A DNA stretch of 35,256 bases from a virus: positions 1-35,256 of IMG/VR virus record IMGVR_UViG_3300025093_000062. The stretch is one strand, 5' to 3'. A program made the translations under genes and the position numbers. Below are positions 14,597 to 20,777 of the stretch, in pieces. Every line of letters begins with the position of its first letter. Position 1 is the first letter of the stretch. Below the pieces are notes generated by a model that was not told the origin of the DNA, made no database searches, and saw only the letters and a program-made list of their open reading frames with translations.

Positions 14597-16660
14597 ATGA
14601 CGCTTTTCCCCCAAATTGACTCAGACTTTTACGCTTATCAAACAGATGGTGACAAAAGTATCAAGCAGAAGATGGAACAAACTTACGCTGAGTCAATTAC
14701 AATCAATCAATCCTTTTGGTCGGAAGCTGATATAGATAGTCGATTTAAGGCCGGAGATCAGACGCTTTGGAATGATATTTACGGAAACCTTCCCGCGTTT
14801 CGTCGTCGTGTTTTTAATTTTAATCGTATTAGACGTATTTGTAATATGATTACGGGGTATCAAAGAAGAAATAGAAAAAGTACAATAGCTGTTCCCGTTG
14901 AAAATTCTGATCAAGAAACAGCTGATCAATTTTCTTCTATCCTTCTTTGGGCAATGGATCGGGATAATACACTTGAAACCATTTCAGAGGCGTTCGACGG
15001 CGCTATTACAACTGGAATGAATCTTTTATCAGTATGGATGGATTATAGAAATGACCCTGTTAATGGAAATATTACCGTTGACAATATTTCTTATAATGGC
15101 TGTCTTGTTGATCCTTTTTTCAGGAAAAGAGACCTAAGTGATTGTAACTTTGTCTGGTCAAGAAAATGGCTAACAAAAACGCAAATTAAATCCCTTTTAC
15201 CTGAAAGAAAAGCCGAAATCGACAAGCTTTATGCCAGGGGGAATAGAGACGGAAAGTTCCAGTTTATGCCTGAAGCATATAACTATGGGATGAAAAATTT
15301 ACTTACATACGATGAATATTGGTATCGGGATTATCGCACCCAAAAACTTCTCGTCGACACTCAGACTGGCGAAACGATGGAGTGGTCTGGGAAGGGCGAA
15401 GACTTAGATTTATTTCTTTATAAGTTTCCTCAAATAACAGTCCTTGATAACGAGGTGCAGACAACTAAGCTAGCCATTGTGGTTCAAGGCGTTGTGATGT
15501 ATCACGGTCCTAATCCTATGGGGATCGACCCTTATCCGTTTGTTCCCGTTCTTGGGTATTACGAACCCCAAATTCCCTATTTCCCCTGGCGTATCCAGGG
15601 AGTTGTAAGGGGTCTTAGGGACTCTCAATATTTATACAACAGGCGCAAGGTAATCGAGCTTGATATCCTTGAGTCTCAAATTAACTCTGGGTGGAAATAC
15701 AAGGCCGACTCTCTTGTTAACCCAAAAGACGTTTTCCTCCAGGGGCAAGGTAGGGGACTTGCTCTTAAAAAAGATGCCTTAATGTCGGATGTGGAACAGA
15801 TACAACCTCCTGCTGTTCCAACTTCTATGATTGAGCTTTCCAAAATCCTCGGTGATGAAATTCAGCAAATCTCTGGAGTAAATGAGGAGCTACTTGGAAG
15901 CGCAGAGGACGACAAAGCTGGCGTTTTGTCTATGCTCAGACAAGGAGCAGGTCTTACTACATTGCAAACATTATTTGACCAGCTTGACTATTCTCAAAAA
16001 TATTTGGGAAGGCTTTTTATGGAACTTATTCAAGCTAACTTTTCTACGGGAAAAATTAAGAGAATTTTAGGGGAAGAGCCGACGGCGCAGTTTTATTCTA
16101 AGGCTTTTGGAAGGTATGACGCCTCTGTTCAGGAGGGCGCTAATACCACAACTCAAAGACAAATGGAATTTAAGCAGCTCGTTGCCCTTAGAGAGCTCGG
16201 CCTCCCCATTCCTGTTAATTCTTTATTAGAGGCATCTACTATTCAAAATAAAAAAGATGTGATTGAGGCGATCGAGTCTCAAGAAGAAATGCAAAACAAG
16301 CTTCAAAATATGCAGCTTGATTTAGCTATGGAAACTGAGCGAGCTAAAATAAAAGATTTAGAATCTCGCGCAGAAGCAAATGCGGGGCTAGGTTTGGAAA
16401 GAGCCTCGCGAGTTCAGGAAAATAGGGCACTTGCTATTGAAAGGCTATCTGAATCTCAGAAGGACAAGGATTTGGGAACTCTTCATTTGGCAAAAGCCCT
16501 TAAAGAGCTTGAGGGAATGGATATTGAGCAGCTAGAAAGACTTCTTGGTCTTTCTCGTTATTTAAAGTCGTCTCAAGAAATAGATTCCTCTCAAGAAGAA
16601 ACTCAAGTCCAAACACCAAACATTGAAGAAGTTGCTGTTGCAGCTCAAGGAGAAAAATAA
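14597..16660 (+). CDS. P22-type portal protein (687 aa)
   Basis: The portal is the dodecameric ring at one head vertex through which DNA enters and leaves. The sequence fits the large P22-like portal family (about 700 aa): NRIRRICNMITGYQRRNRK near residue 90, the NGCLVDPFFRKRDLSDCNF segment, DPYPFVPVLGYYEP near 310, the RRKVIELDILESQINSG helix and an ISGVNEELLGSAEDDKAGV stretch near 430. The last about 130 residues form a long Glu/Gln/Lys helical region comparable to the barrel of P22 gp1. It starts two bases after terL, with AAGGA about 11 bases upstream, and is followed at once by the basic small genes. Confidence 0.9.
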   Translation: MTLFPQIDSDFYAYQTDGDKSIKQKMEQTYAESITINQSFWSEADIDSRFKAGDQTLWNDIYGNLPAFRRRVFNFNRIRRICNMITGYQRRNRKSTIAVPVENSDQETADQFSSILLWAMDRDNTLETISEAFDGAITTGMNLLSVWMDYRNDPVNGNITVDNISYNGCLVDPFFRKRDLSDCNFVWSRKWLTKTQIKSLLPERKAEIDKLYARGNRDGKFQFMPEAYNYGMKNLLTYDEYWYRDYRTQKLLVDTQTGETMEWSGKGEDLDLFLYKFPQITVLDNEVQTTKLAIVVQGVVMYHGPNPMGIDPYPFVPVLGYYEPQIPYFPWRIQGVVRGLRDSQYLYNRRKVIELDILESQINSGWKYKADSLVNPKDVFLQGQGRGLALKKDALMSDVEQIQPPAVPTSMIELSKILGDEIQQISGVNEELLGSAEDDKAGVLSMLRQGAGLTTLQTLFDQLDYSQKYLGRLFMELIQANFSTGKIKRILGEEPTAQFYSKAFGRYDASVQEGANTTTQRQMEFKQLVALRELGLPIPVNSLLEASTIQNKKDVIEAIESQEEMQNKLQNMQLDLAMETERAKIKDLESRAEANAGLGLERASRVQENRALAIERLSESQKDKDLGTLHLAKALKELEGMDIEQLERLLGLSRYLKSSQEIDSSQEETQVQTPNIEEVAVAAQGEK

Positions 16661-16661
16661 A

Positions 16662-16958
16662 ATGAGAAAAAAATACCACCAAACACGGAAAGATCGAAGA
16701 GATGAAAGTCGTGGAATGAAACGATACGAAAAAAGTCATCGCAGAAAAAGGGAAGAACTTGACTCTGGGTTTATGGATATGCTCGCTGAAGACCATGGAT
16801 CCCCTGCTAATCTTCCTCAAGGCGTTGTCCATAAATACTATAGAAAATCTGATTATCCTGATAATTACTATCTAGATGATTCGATTCGTGGAATTGATGA
16901 CAATATTGATGATTCAGTTAGAAAAATTGAAAGTCATCAGTCTGACAGCATGTATTAA
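16662..16958 (+). CDS. Small charged phage protein with KDRRDES motif (98 aa)
   Basis: The N-terminus is strongly basic (RKKYHQTRKDRRDESRGMK, then HRRKREE), and the rest has a DHGSPANLPQGVVHKYY motif and an Asp-rich end (LDDSIRGIDDNIDD, ESHQSDSMY). I recall proteins of this pattern beside portals in other podovirus-like phages, with no known function. The KDRRDES-x-GM motif recurs in the protein at 17128, so the two are related. AAGGAG stands upstream of the ATG at 16662, two bases after the portal stop; the longer reading from TTG 16623 is rejected. A minor virion or DNA-associated role is possible from its charge and position. Confidence 0.75.
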   Translation: MRKKYHQTRKDRRDESRGMKRYEKSHRRKREELDSGFMDMLAEDHGSPANLPQGVVHKYYRKSDYPDNYYLDDSIRGIDDNIDDSVRKIESHQSDSMY

Positions 16959-16960
16959 TC

Positions 16961-17131
16961 ATGACAATGCCAAGACCTTCTGGGAAAGCCCAAGAGATAG
17001 CGGAAAAAACGGTTCCTGGTCTCACTCGAAATCGGGATGCTAGCTTTCCTTCTAAAAAAAAGGGCGTTCCTAATGACGCAGTAGAAATAAAAATTGTCGA
17101 TATTAATGAAAATCGAGGAAAAGTGCGATGA
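16961..17131 (+). CDS. Small protein of unknown function (56 aa)
   Basis: A 56-codon ORF fills the gap between two related basic genes. It begins MTMPRPSGKAQEIAEKT and includes a basic PSKKKGVPND and an EIKIVDINENRG strand. It starts two bases after the previous stop, and its TGA overlaps the next ATG (ATGA), which is the spacing of real operon genes. No clear Shine-Dalgarno site is visible, and no family is recognised. Confidence 0.6.
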   Translation: MTMPRPSGKAQEIAEKTVPGLTRNRDASFPSKKKGVPNDAVEIKIVDINENRGKVR

Positions 17132-17379
17132 AAAGAAAAAAGCAACGCTATAATGCCCGACTTGACGAGTCTCTTGGAGAAAGGGAAGGCGCAGAGCGCC
17201 ATTTTCGTCAGTCTTTAAAGGATAGACGAGATGAATCTAAGGGTATGGAAAAGGCTAAGGGCCATCGAGCCTACGGCTCCCTTGGAGAGGAAGAGCGGGA
17301 AAGGCTTCGCCACCACATGAAGGCTGCCCACCATAAGTTTATGGCTGCTCACCATCGTCGTAAAAGTGGGAAAAGATAA
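17128..17379 (+). CDS. Very basic His/Lys/Arg-rich small protein (83 aa)
   Basis: This protein is rich in Arg, Lys and His throughout and repeats the KDRRDESKGME motif found near the start of the 98-aa protein at 16662. The C-terminal half is a probable helix with an HHMKAAHHKF-MAAHHRRK pattern. The composition suggests nucleic-acid contact, for example packaging with DNA, but there is no named domain. AGGAAAAG lies upstream of the ATG, which overlaps the preceding stop by four bases. Confidence 0.68.
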   Translation: MKRKKQRYNARLDESLGEREGAERHFRQSLKDRRDESKGMEKAKGHRAYGSLGEEERERLRHHMKAAHHKFMAAHHRRKSGKR

Positions 17380-17386
17380 TTTAATT

Positions 17387-17429
17387 ACCCCCATTTGCTG
17401 CAAAATTTGTTTTTGTGGTTTTTGGGGGT
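17387..17429 (+). promoter_or_regulatory. Intergenic long-loop hairpin
   Basis: ACCCCCA (17387-17393) and TGGGGGT (17423-17429) are perfect inverted repeats with a 29-base AT-rich loop, in the 67-base gap between two basic genes. No T tract follows, so it is not a standard terminator. It could be an mRNA processing or stability element. Confidence 0.4.
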
Positions 17430-17446
17430 GGATAAAAGGAGAATAA

Positions 17447-17581
17447 ATGCCTTTTAAGTCAAAAGCGCAAAGACGTTTTTTATATGCAAAGCATCCAAAG
17501 GTTGCTAAGAAGTTTGAAAAACATACCCCTCCTAAGAAAAAACTCGTAGAAAGGGTGCGTAAAAACAAAAAGATGTCGTGA
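17447..17581 (+). CDS. Short basic phage protein, FKSKAQRRFL type (44 aa)
   Basis: The opening PFKSKAQRRFLYAKHPKVAK closely follows a short motif found at the start of many small phage proteins annotated as hypothetical. The rest is Lys-rich (PPKKKLVERVRKNKKMS). AAAGGAG seven bases before the ATG gives a secure start, and the stop overlaps a GTG of the next frame. Function is unknown; proteins of this type are usually found next to head genes, as here. Confidence 0.75.
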   Translation: MPFKSKAQRRFLYAKHPKVAKKFEKHTPPKKKLVERVRKNKKMS

Positions 17582-17622
17582 GTATTATACATTATTTTAT
17601 AAAAAAATTAAGGGGTCTTAAG

Positions 17623-17892
17623 ATGAGAAAAAAAGTAATTTCTCACCTGAAGGGAGATATTAAGGGCTACAAGAAGGAAAGAAAATATCTCAAGGATGAG
17701 ATTAAAGAAGATTCGCAGCTCATGAAAGGGCTTAAGGAGAAGAAGAATGGAAAGAAAGCGTGCTGCAACGCGTGTGAAAAGATCAAAGAAAAGCGCGCGC
17801 AGAGTAAAAATAGGCAAAGGAATGTCTCTAAAAAGGGGGCAAGAAGAAAAGCTGTCAAAAAGGGCCGGAAGCTCAAACATAGGAAAGTATAA
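17623..17892 (+). CDS. Lys/Arg-rich small protein (89 aa)
   Basis: The N-terminal half is a charged helix (VISHLKGDIKGYKKERKYLK, then DEIKEDSQLMKGLKEKK) of a type I recall from other phage proteins next to head genes. A CCNAC cysteine cluster follows, and the C-terminus is almost pure Lys/Arg. AAGGGG upstream favours the ATG at 17623; a GTG at 17578 that overlaps the preceding stop is an alternative. Its final 146 bases overlap the next gene in a different frame, and both frames encode highly basic protein there. Confidence 0.62.
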   Translation: MRKKVISHLKGDIKGYKKERKYLKDEIKEDSQLMKGLKEKKNGKKACCNACEKIKEKRAQSKNRQRNVSKKGARRKAVKKGRKLKHRKV

Positions 17893-18064
17893 AAAAGTGG
17901 GTAAGAGAAAATTTTGTGGTCCAAGCGGCGGCGCTGCTCCAGGTACTTATCCTGTGGACTCTAAAAAAAGATGCCGCGCGGCCCTTTCTTACGCTAGAAA
18001 TGCTCCTAATCCATCTGGGGTCAAAAAATGTGTTTACAAAAAGTGTAAGTTCAAAACAAAATAA
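17747..18064 (+). CDS. Basic phage protein with conserved C-terminal domain (105 aa)
   Basis: The first about 50 residues are basic and low in complexity. The C-terminal half (SSNIGKYKKVGKRKFCGPSG, then GTYPVDSKKRCRAALSYARN, NPSGVKKCVYKK) matches a short domain I know from other phage proteins, with the YP-V-x(4-6)-R-A-x-A-A-L-x-YA-x-N-A-x-x-P pattern. Four cysteines could bind a metal or form disulphides. An excellent AAGGAG seven bases before the ATG at 17747 supports this start even though it creates a long overlap with the preceding gene. It ends at a hairpin and is the last rightward gene before the accessory island. Confidence 0.7.
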   Translation: MERKRAATRVKRSKKSARRVKIGKGMSLKRGQEEKLSKRAGSSNIGKYKKVGKRKFCGPSGGAAPGTYPVDSKKRCRAALSYARNAPNPSGVKKCVYKKCKFKTK

Positions 18065-18125
18065 GCGGTAGTCCATTATTAATCGGTCGGTACTACCGCC
18101 CTTCATAAAAGAAAAAGCGGTAGTG
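18065..18125. terminator. Bidirectional terminator with three GCGGTAGT copies
   Basis: GCGGTAGT occurs at 18065-18072 and 18117-18124, with its inverse ACTACCGC between them at 18092-18099. The middle copy can pair with either flank, giving two mutually exclusive 8-bp hairpins. The right-hand one followed leftwards, or the left one followed rightwards, would separate the convergent genes ending at 18064 and 18127. U-runs are modest (TTTTTC in the minus-strand loop), so strength is uncertain. Confidence 0.6.
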
Positions 18126-18126
18126 T

Positions 18127-18372
18127 TTATCTTCCTTCCTGGGCGTATTGATATCTTTCTACAAGATAGTTTTTAGAAACCCTGAATGCCATGGGTACGT
18201 ACCCACATAAAGCAGCATCTCCTTGCAAAAGAGTTCCTGTCATGCTTGTGCTATTTAAAAAGAGCTGGGCATTTTTTAAGGGAAAGACCATCCCTAGTTC
18301 AGAGGATGCATATTTCTTTCTACCCGATTCGCTAGAGAGGTAAAGAATCCCAGTTGTCGAAGCACACGCAAA
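18127..18372 (-). CDS. -1 frame extension of the coiled-coil gene (81 codons)
   Basis: This frame is open from the T9 tract to a TAA at 18127-18129 and encodes FACASTTGILYLSSESGRKK, then a stretch with LGMVFPLKNAQLFLNSTSM and LCGYVPMAFRVSKNY, a composition typical of a folded domain. It has no start with a ribosome site near its beginning; an ATG near residue 26 of the extension lacks one too. Joined by a -1 shift at T-TTT-TTT, the fused protein would have 180 residues: coiled coil followed by a globular C-terminal domain. Programmed frameshifting, a gene broken by one inserted or lost T, or a sequencing error in the homopolymer would all look the same here. Confidence 0.6.
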   Translation of the reverse strand, partial: FACASTTGILYLSSESGRKKYASSELGMVFPLKNAQLFLNSTSMTGTLLQGDAALCGYVPMAFRVSKNYLVERYQYAQEGR

Positions 18373-18668
18373 AAAAAACCGACTAGCGCCTCTACCTTTC
18401 TTCCTGTATTCATCACTTCTTTTTTTAGGGAGATTATTTCAGTCTTTAGCCCTGCGTTTTCTTGCTTCAGTTCTCTAACCTCTTGCTTGAGATTTTTAAC
18501 CTCATGCTTAAGCTCCCTAACTTCTGTGGTTAGATCGTCTATCTTTCCTATCGCTTGACGAAAAAGAATGCGCAAATCTTTATCCCGATCATTGCCGTTG
18601 TCTTTTCTATCGGGAACATGGGGCATCATTACGTGAGACGTGCTCACTGCATTCGTTACTGCGCTCAT
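18294..18668 (-). CDS. Coiled-coil protein, zero-frame product (124 aa)
   Basis: After a short N-terminus (MSAVTNAVSTSHVMMPH) there is a long heptad coiled coil at about residues 40-90 (LTTEVRELKHEVKNLKQEVR and onwards), then GFFLRVLRQLGFF and a stop at 18294. AAGGAG precedes the ATG, so the start is sound. The end is doubtful: at codons 97-100 the gene reads GGT-TTT-TTT-TTG, nine T in a row, and the -1 frame beyond stays open for 82 codons of normal-looking protein. The short product may therefore be a minor or artefactual form. The coiled coil plus following domain resembles a fibre, needle or adhesin layout. Confidence 0.65.
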   Translation of the reverse strand: MSAVTNAVSTSHVMMPHVPDRKDNGNDRDKDLRILFRQAIGKIDDLTTEVRELKHEVKNLKQEVRELKQENAGLKTEIISLKKEVMNTGRKVEALVGFFLRVLRQLGFFTSLANRVERNMHPLN

Positions 18669-18774
18669 AACATACTCCTTTGTAAAATTAATAAGCGGGA
18701 ACAGAGCATCAATTTAATGATTTTATTTGAATATAAGTTAATTTTTTAATAGAATTTTAAAAAAATTTTAATAA
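18669..18774. promoter_or_regulatory. AT-rich divergent intergenic region
   Basis: This very AT-rich gap lies between the leftward coiled-coil gene and the rightward small membrane-protein pair and should hold promoters for both. No clear -35/-10 pair was read. AAGGAG at its left edge belongs to the leftward gene. Confidence 0.35.
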
Positions 18775-18984
18775 GTGAAAACTATGGGATTTTTGGCTAT
18801 ACATGTTCTTGCAGCAAGCATTAGTTTTTTGTCGTTCGAAACCGATGAAAAAATAGCTCTTAGATTTGATGAAGAAAATAGTTTAACAGCTGCCCAAGAA
18901 GTTAGAGACTTACAGCGTCGCATACAAAGGGAAAGAGCGCGCAGAGAACAGCGACAGCGCAGAGAAGGTAGGGGAAAAAAGTGA
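18775..18984 (+). CDS. Small membrane or secreted protein with charged helix (69 aa)
   Basis: A short hydrophobic N-terminus (FLAIHVLAASISFLSF) could be a signal or membrane anchor; the rest is a charged helix ending in an Arg-rich run (RRIQRERARREQRQRREGR). The start is a GTG at 18775 or the ATG at 18784; neither has a clear ribosome site. Its TGA overlaps the GTG of the next gene, and both proteins share the same plan of hydrophobic start plus basic helix, so they look like a functional pair. The plan recalls spanin-like lysis pairs, but there is no lipobox or endolysin to support that. Confidence 0.5.
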   Translation: MKTMGFLAIHVLAASISFLSFETDEKIALRFDEENSLTAAQEVRDLQRRIQRERARREQRQRREGRGKK

Positions 18985-19229
18985 GAAATAAATTGTTAAT
19001 TACTCCTATAGCTATTCTTGCGCTTGTTTTTCTATTTTATAAAATAAGTTGTCCTAAACCTCCGCTCTCAAACTGCCAGCGAACTTCCGTAGCTCGCCAC
19101 AAAGAAAGAAAGCTTGTATCTGTAGAAACTGCGAAGGAAAGAAAGAAAAGATATAGGGAAACAAGGGCAGAGTTCACTCGTCTTAAAAAACTAAGAAGGA
19201 AAAAGAGGCTCCAAGAAAAGGATTCCTAA
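18981..19229 (+). CDS. Small membrane protein with basic helical tail (82 aa)
   Basis: One transmembrane segment (about residues 4-21, LLITPIAILALVFLFYKI) is followed by CPKPPLSNC and a long Lys/Arg helix. The cysteine after the membrane segment is not in a convincing lipobox. A GTG start at 18981 overlaps the previous stop (GTGA), with GGTAGGGG upstream. Together with the preceding gene it forms a two-gene rightward unit in the accessory island. Function unknown. Confidence 0.52.
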   Translation: MRNKLLITPIAILALVFLFYKISCPKPPLSNCQRTSVARHKERKLVSVETAKERKKRYRETRAEFTRLKKLRRKKRLQEKDS

Positions 19230-19388
19230 CCGACGCTAACTTTAGCAAGTATTAGCGGATCATTAGCACGTTTTATGCGATTATAAGCGCTTATATATTA
19301 AATAGATAAGAAAAAATTAGCGGAATTAGCAACTTTAGCAAGTAAGAGAAGGAGAAAAAGTAAATGCGTGAAGACGGAACGTTTAGCC
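19230..19388. promoter_or_regulatory. Repeat-rich intergenic region near recombinase cassette
   Basis: AACTTTAGCAAGTA occurs as a direct repeat (about 19238-19251 and 19330-19343), with several TTAGCGGA/ATTAGCA variants between. A perfect 14-bp palindrome TATAAGCGCTTATA lies at 19282-19295. Such a set of short repeats round a palindrome could be a recombinase site or a partition or operator site. A 22-codon rightward ORF at 19364-19432 with AAGGAG upstream runs antisense into the neighbouring gene and may be a remnant. Confidence 0.4.
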
Positions 19389-19580
19389 TTAATCTTCTTG
19401 ATGCCTATGCAAAATATCTACCAACTCCTTAAGAAGAGATTCTAGTCTGTTGAGTTTTTCTTCCTGTTTTTGATAGCGTGTAAAAATAGATTTTCTTAGG
19501 CGTTTTTGGTCTTCTTTAATTTCTTCCAACTTTTCATTGGGAGGGGCGTTTTCAGAGAAAAGATAGAGCTGTTTTTCCAT
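19389..19580 (-). CDS. Small coiled-coil protein after recombinase (63 aa)
   Basis: After MEKQLYLFSENAPPNE the protein is one amphipathic charged helix (KLEEIKEDQKRLRKS, then LNRLESLLKELVDILHRHQ), so it probably dimerises as a coiled coil. The ATG at 19580 is four bases after the recombinase stop; the TTG just before it is less likely. No family is recognised. Its tight position suggests it is co-translated with, and may help, the recombinase. Confidence 0.6.
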   Translation of the reverse strand: MEKQLYLFSENAPPNEKLEEIKEDQKRLRKSIFTRYQKQEEKLNRLESLLKELVDILHRHQED

Positions 19581-19584
19581 CAAT

Positions 19585-20142
19585 CTAAATAATAGTTAAG
19601 TAATTATAAATTGTTGTTTTAGATATATTATACATAAGGGAAATTTCCTGAATGGAAAGATTTTTTTCTTCATAAATTATTTTCATTCTTTTAGCTTCTT
19701 TCAAGGTTAATTTTTTCGGCCTTCCTCCTTTTTTACCGCGTGCTCTTGCTCCTTCCAGTCCCTTTTTTATTCTCTCCCTAATAATATTTCTTTCTTGCTC
19801 AGCAAGAGCTGCCATAATATCAAATATAAATTTTCCATGAGTAGTCCGTGTATCAATTTGTTGTGAGAGAATTTGAAGGTTTATTTCCCTTTCTCTCCAT
19901 TCTTCTAAAAGATTAATGAGAAATTTGTTAGATCTTCCTAAACGATCAAGAGTAGTTATAGTAACCAAGTCTCCTCTTCTTAATTTTTTTTGCATTTCTA
20001 GAAAGCCTGGTCTATTAGAAAAAGCACCAGAACAAATATCGGTAAATATTTCGGAACATTCAGCCTGTTTTAAATTTTCTATTTGATATTTTAATGATTG
20101 AGAAGGAGTAGAAATCCTCGCATATCCAAATTTTAAACTCAT
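19585..20142 (-). CDS. Serine recombinase, resolvase/invertase family (185 aa)
   Basis: This small serine recombinase cuts and rejoins DNA at short inverted-repeat sites. The catalytic domain begins FGYARISTPSQSLKYQIENL with the nucleophile Ser at residue 11, followed by TTLDRLGRS near residue 65, the AALAEQERNIIRERIKKGLE helix and a GGRPKKL linker. The C-terminal part (SIQEISLMYNISKTTIYNYL) is the DNA-binding HTH. The length is typical of Tn3 resolvases and Gin/Hin-type invertases (about 180-200 aa) and all key residues are present, so it should be active. It follows the SDR gene by two bases. It may mobilise or invert the accessory segment, resolve genome multimers, or be a remnant of a transposon. 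Confidence 0.92.
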   Translation of the reverse strand: MSLKFGYARISTPSQSLKYQIENLKQAECSEIFTDICSGAFSNRPGFLEMQKKLRRGDLVTITTLDRLGRSNKFLINLLEEWREREINLQILSQQIDTRTTHGKFIFDIMAALAEQERNIIRERIKKGLEGARARGKKGGRPKKLTLKEAKRMKIIYEEKNLSIQEISLMYNISKTTIYNYLTII

Positions 20143-20144
20143 TC

Positions 20145-20777
20145 TTATTTACTTTCCTTTATGATTTCTATAATTTTTTTTAATGTTTTGCGAGCACACG
20201 AAAAACTTAAAGAGGCTTGAGGAAAAGGGCCTTCTCCCTCCTTGTGTTCCCCTTTTAAAATAGTAGGAGGAAGCTTAGAAGAGGGGATTTTAAGAGGAGG
20301 AGGATAAACAACATATAAGGGGTTCCGGTGAATATTGCATAAATCGATTAAAGCTTCTTCTAATGCTTTTTTAGTGGCGCTATAAATTCCAAGGAAAGGA
20401 TAATAATTCTTAACAACGTCACTAGAAATTAAAATAATATTTAATTTATCTTTTATTTTTAGTAATAATTTTTCAATAAAAAGAAGAGGCCCAAAGAGAT
20501 TTGTAGTGAATAATGTGTTTATTTGATGAGACGAAAATTGATTAAAGGTTCCTAGGGCTCCTATTCCAATGTTGTGAATATAAATGCAAGGAGTACATTT
20601 TTTTAAAATAGTGTCTATATAAGTTTCAAACTTTTCGGTTTGTTGCAAGTCTAAATCAAAAAACCCATCATTTTGTATGCGAGTGGTCCCCTTAACTACA
20701 TAGTCATTTTTAAGATTTTCATAAAGAAACCTTCCTAGTCCTCGATTAGTCCCGCTTATTAAAATGCACTTTTCCAC
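20145..20777 (-). CDS. Short-chain dehydrogenase/reductase-like protein (210 aa)
   Basis: This is an NAD(P)-dependent oxidoreductase fold. The cofactor motif SGTNRGLGRFLYENL is at residues 8-22, HNIGIGALG replaces the usual NNAG near 70, a Ser sits in IILISSD near 118, and the catalytic YSATK with its Tyr-x-x-x-Lys is near 130. It is a little short for an SDR (usually about 250 aa) and the substrate loop is brief, with a proline-rich PPPLKIPSSKLPPT segment. The substrate is unknown. It directly follows the cupin gene and precedes the recombinase, so this is a three- or four-gene leftward cassette. Confidence 0.85.
   Translation of the reverse strand: MEKCILISGTNRGLGRFLYENLKNDYVVKGTTRIQNDGFFDLDLQQTEKFETYIDTILKKCTPCIYIHNIGIGALGTFNQFSSHQINTLFTTNLFGPLLFIEKLLLKIKDKLNIILISSDVVKNYYPFLGIYSATKKALEEALIDLCNIHRNPLYVVYPPPLKIPSSKLPPTILKGEHKEGEGPFPQASLSFSCARKTLKKIIEIIKESK

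Noticed and set aside
17667-17924. Phe/Leu-rich minus-strand ORFs opposite the basic genes (17608-17880, 17667-17924)
   Set aside because: Lys/Arg codons read in reverse give Phe/Leu/Ser-rich frames; no ribosome site and no membrane-protein logic.
19364-19432. 22-aa ORF with AAGGAG upstream
   Set aside because: It has a good ribosome site but is very short and runs antisense into the coiled-coil gene; noted as a possible remnant only.
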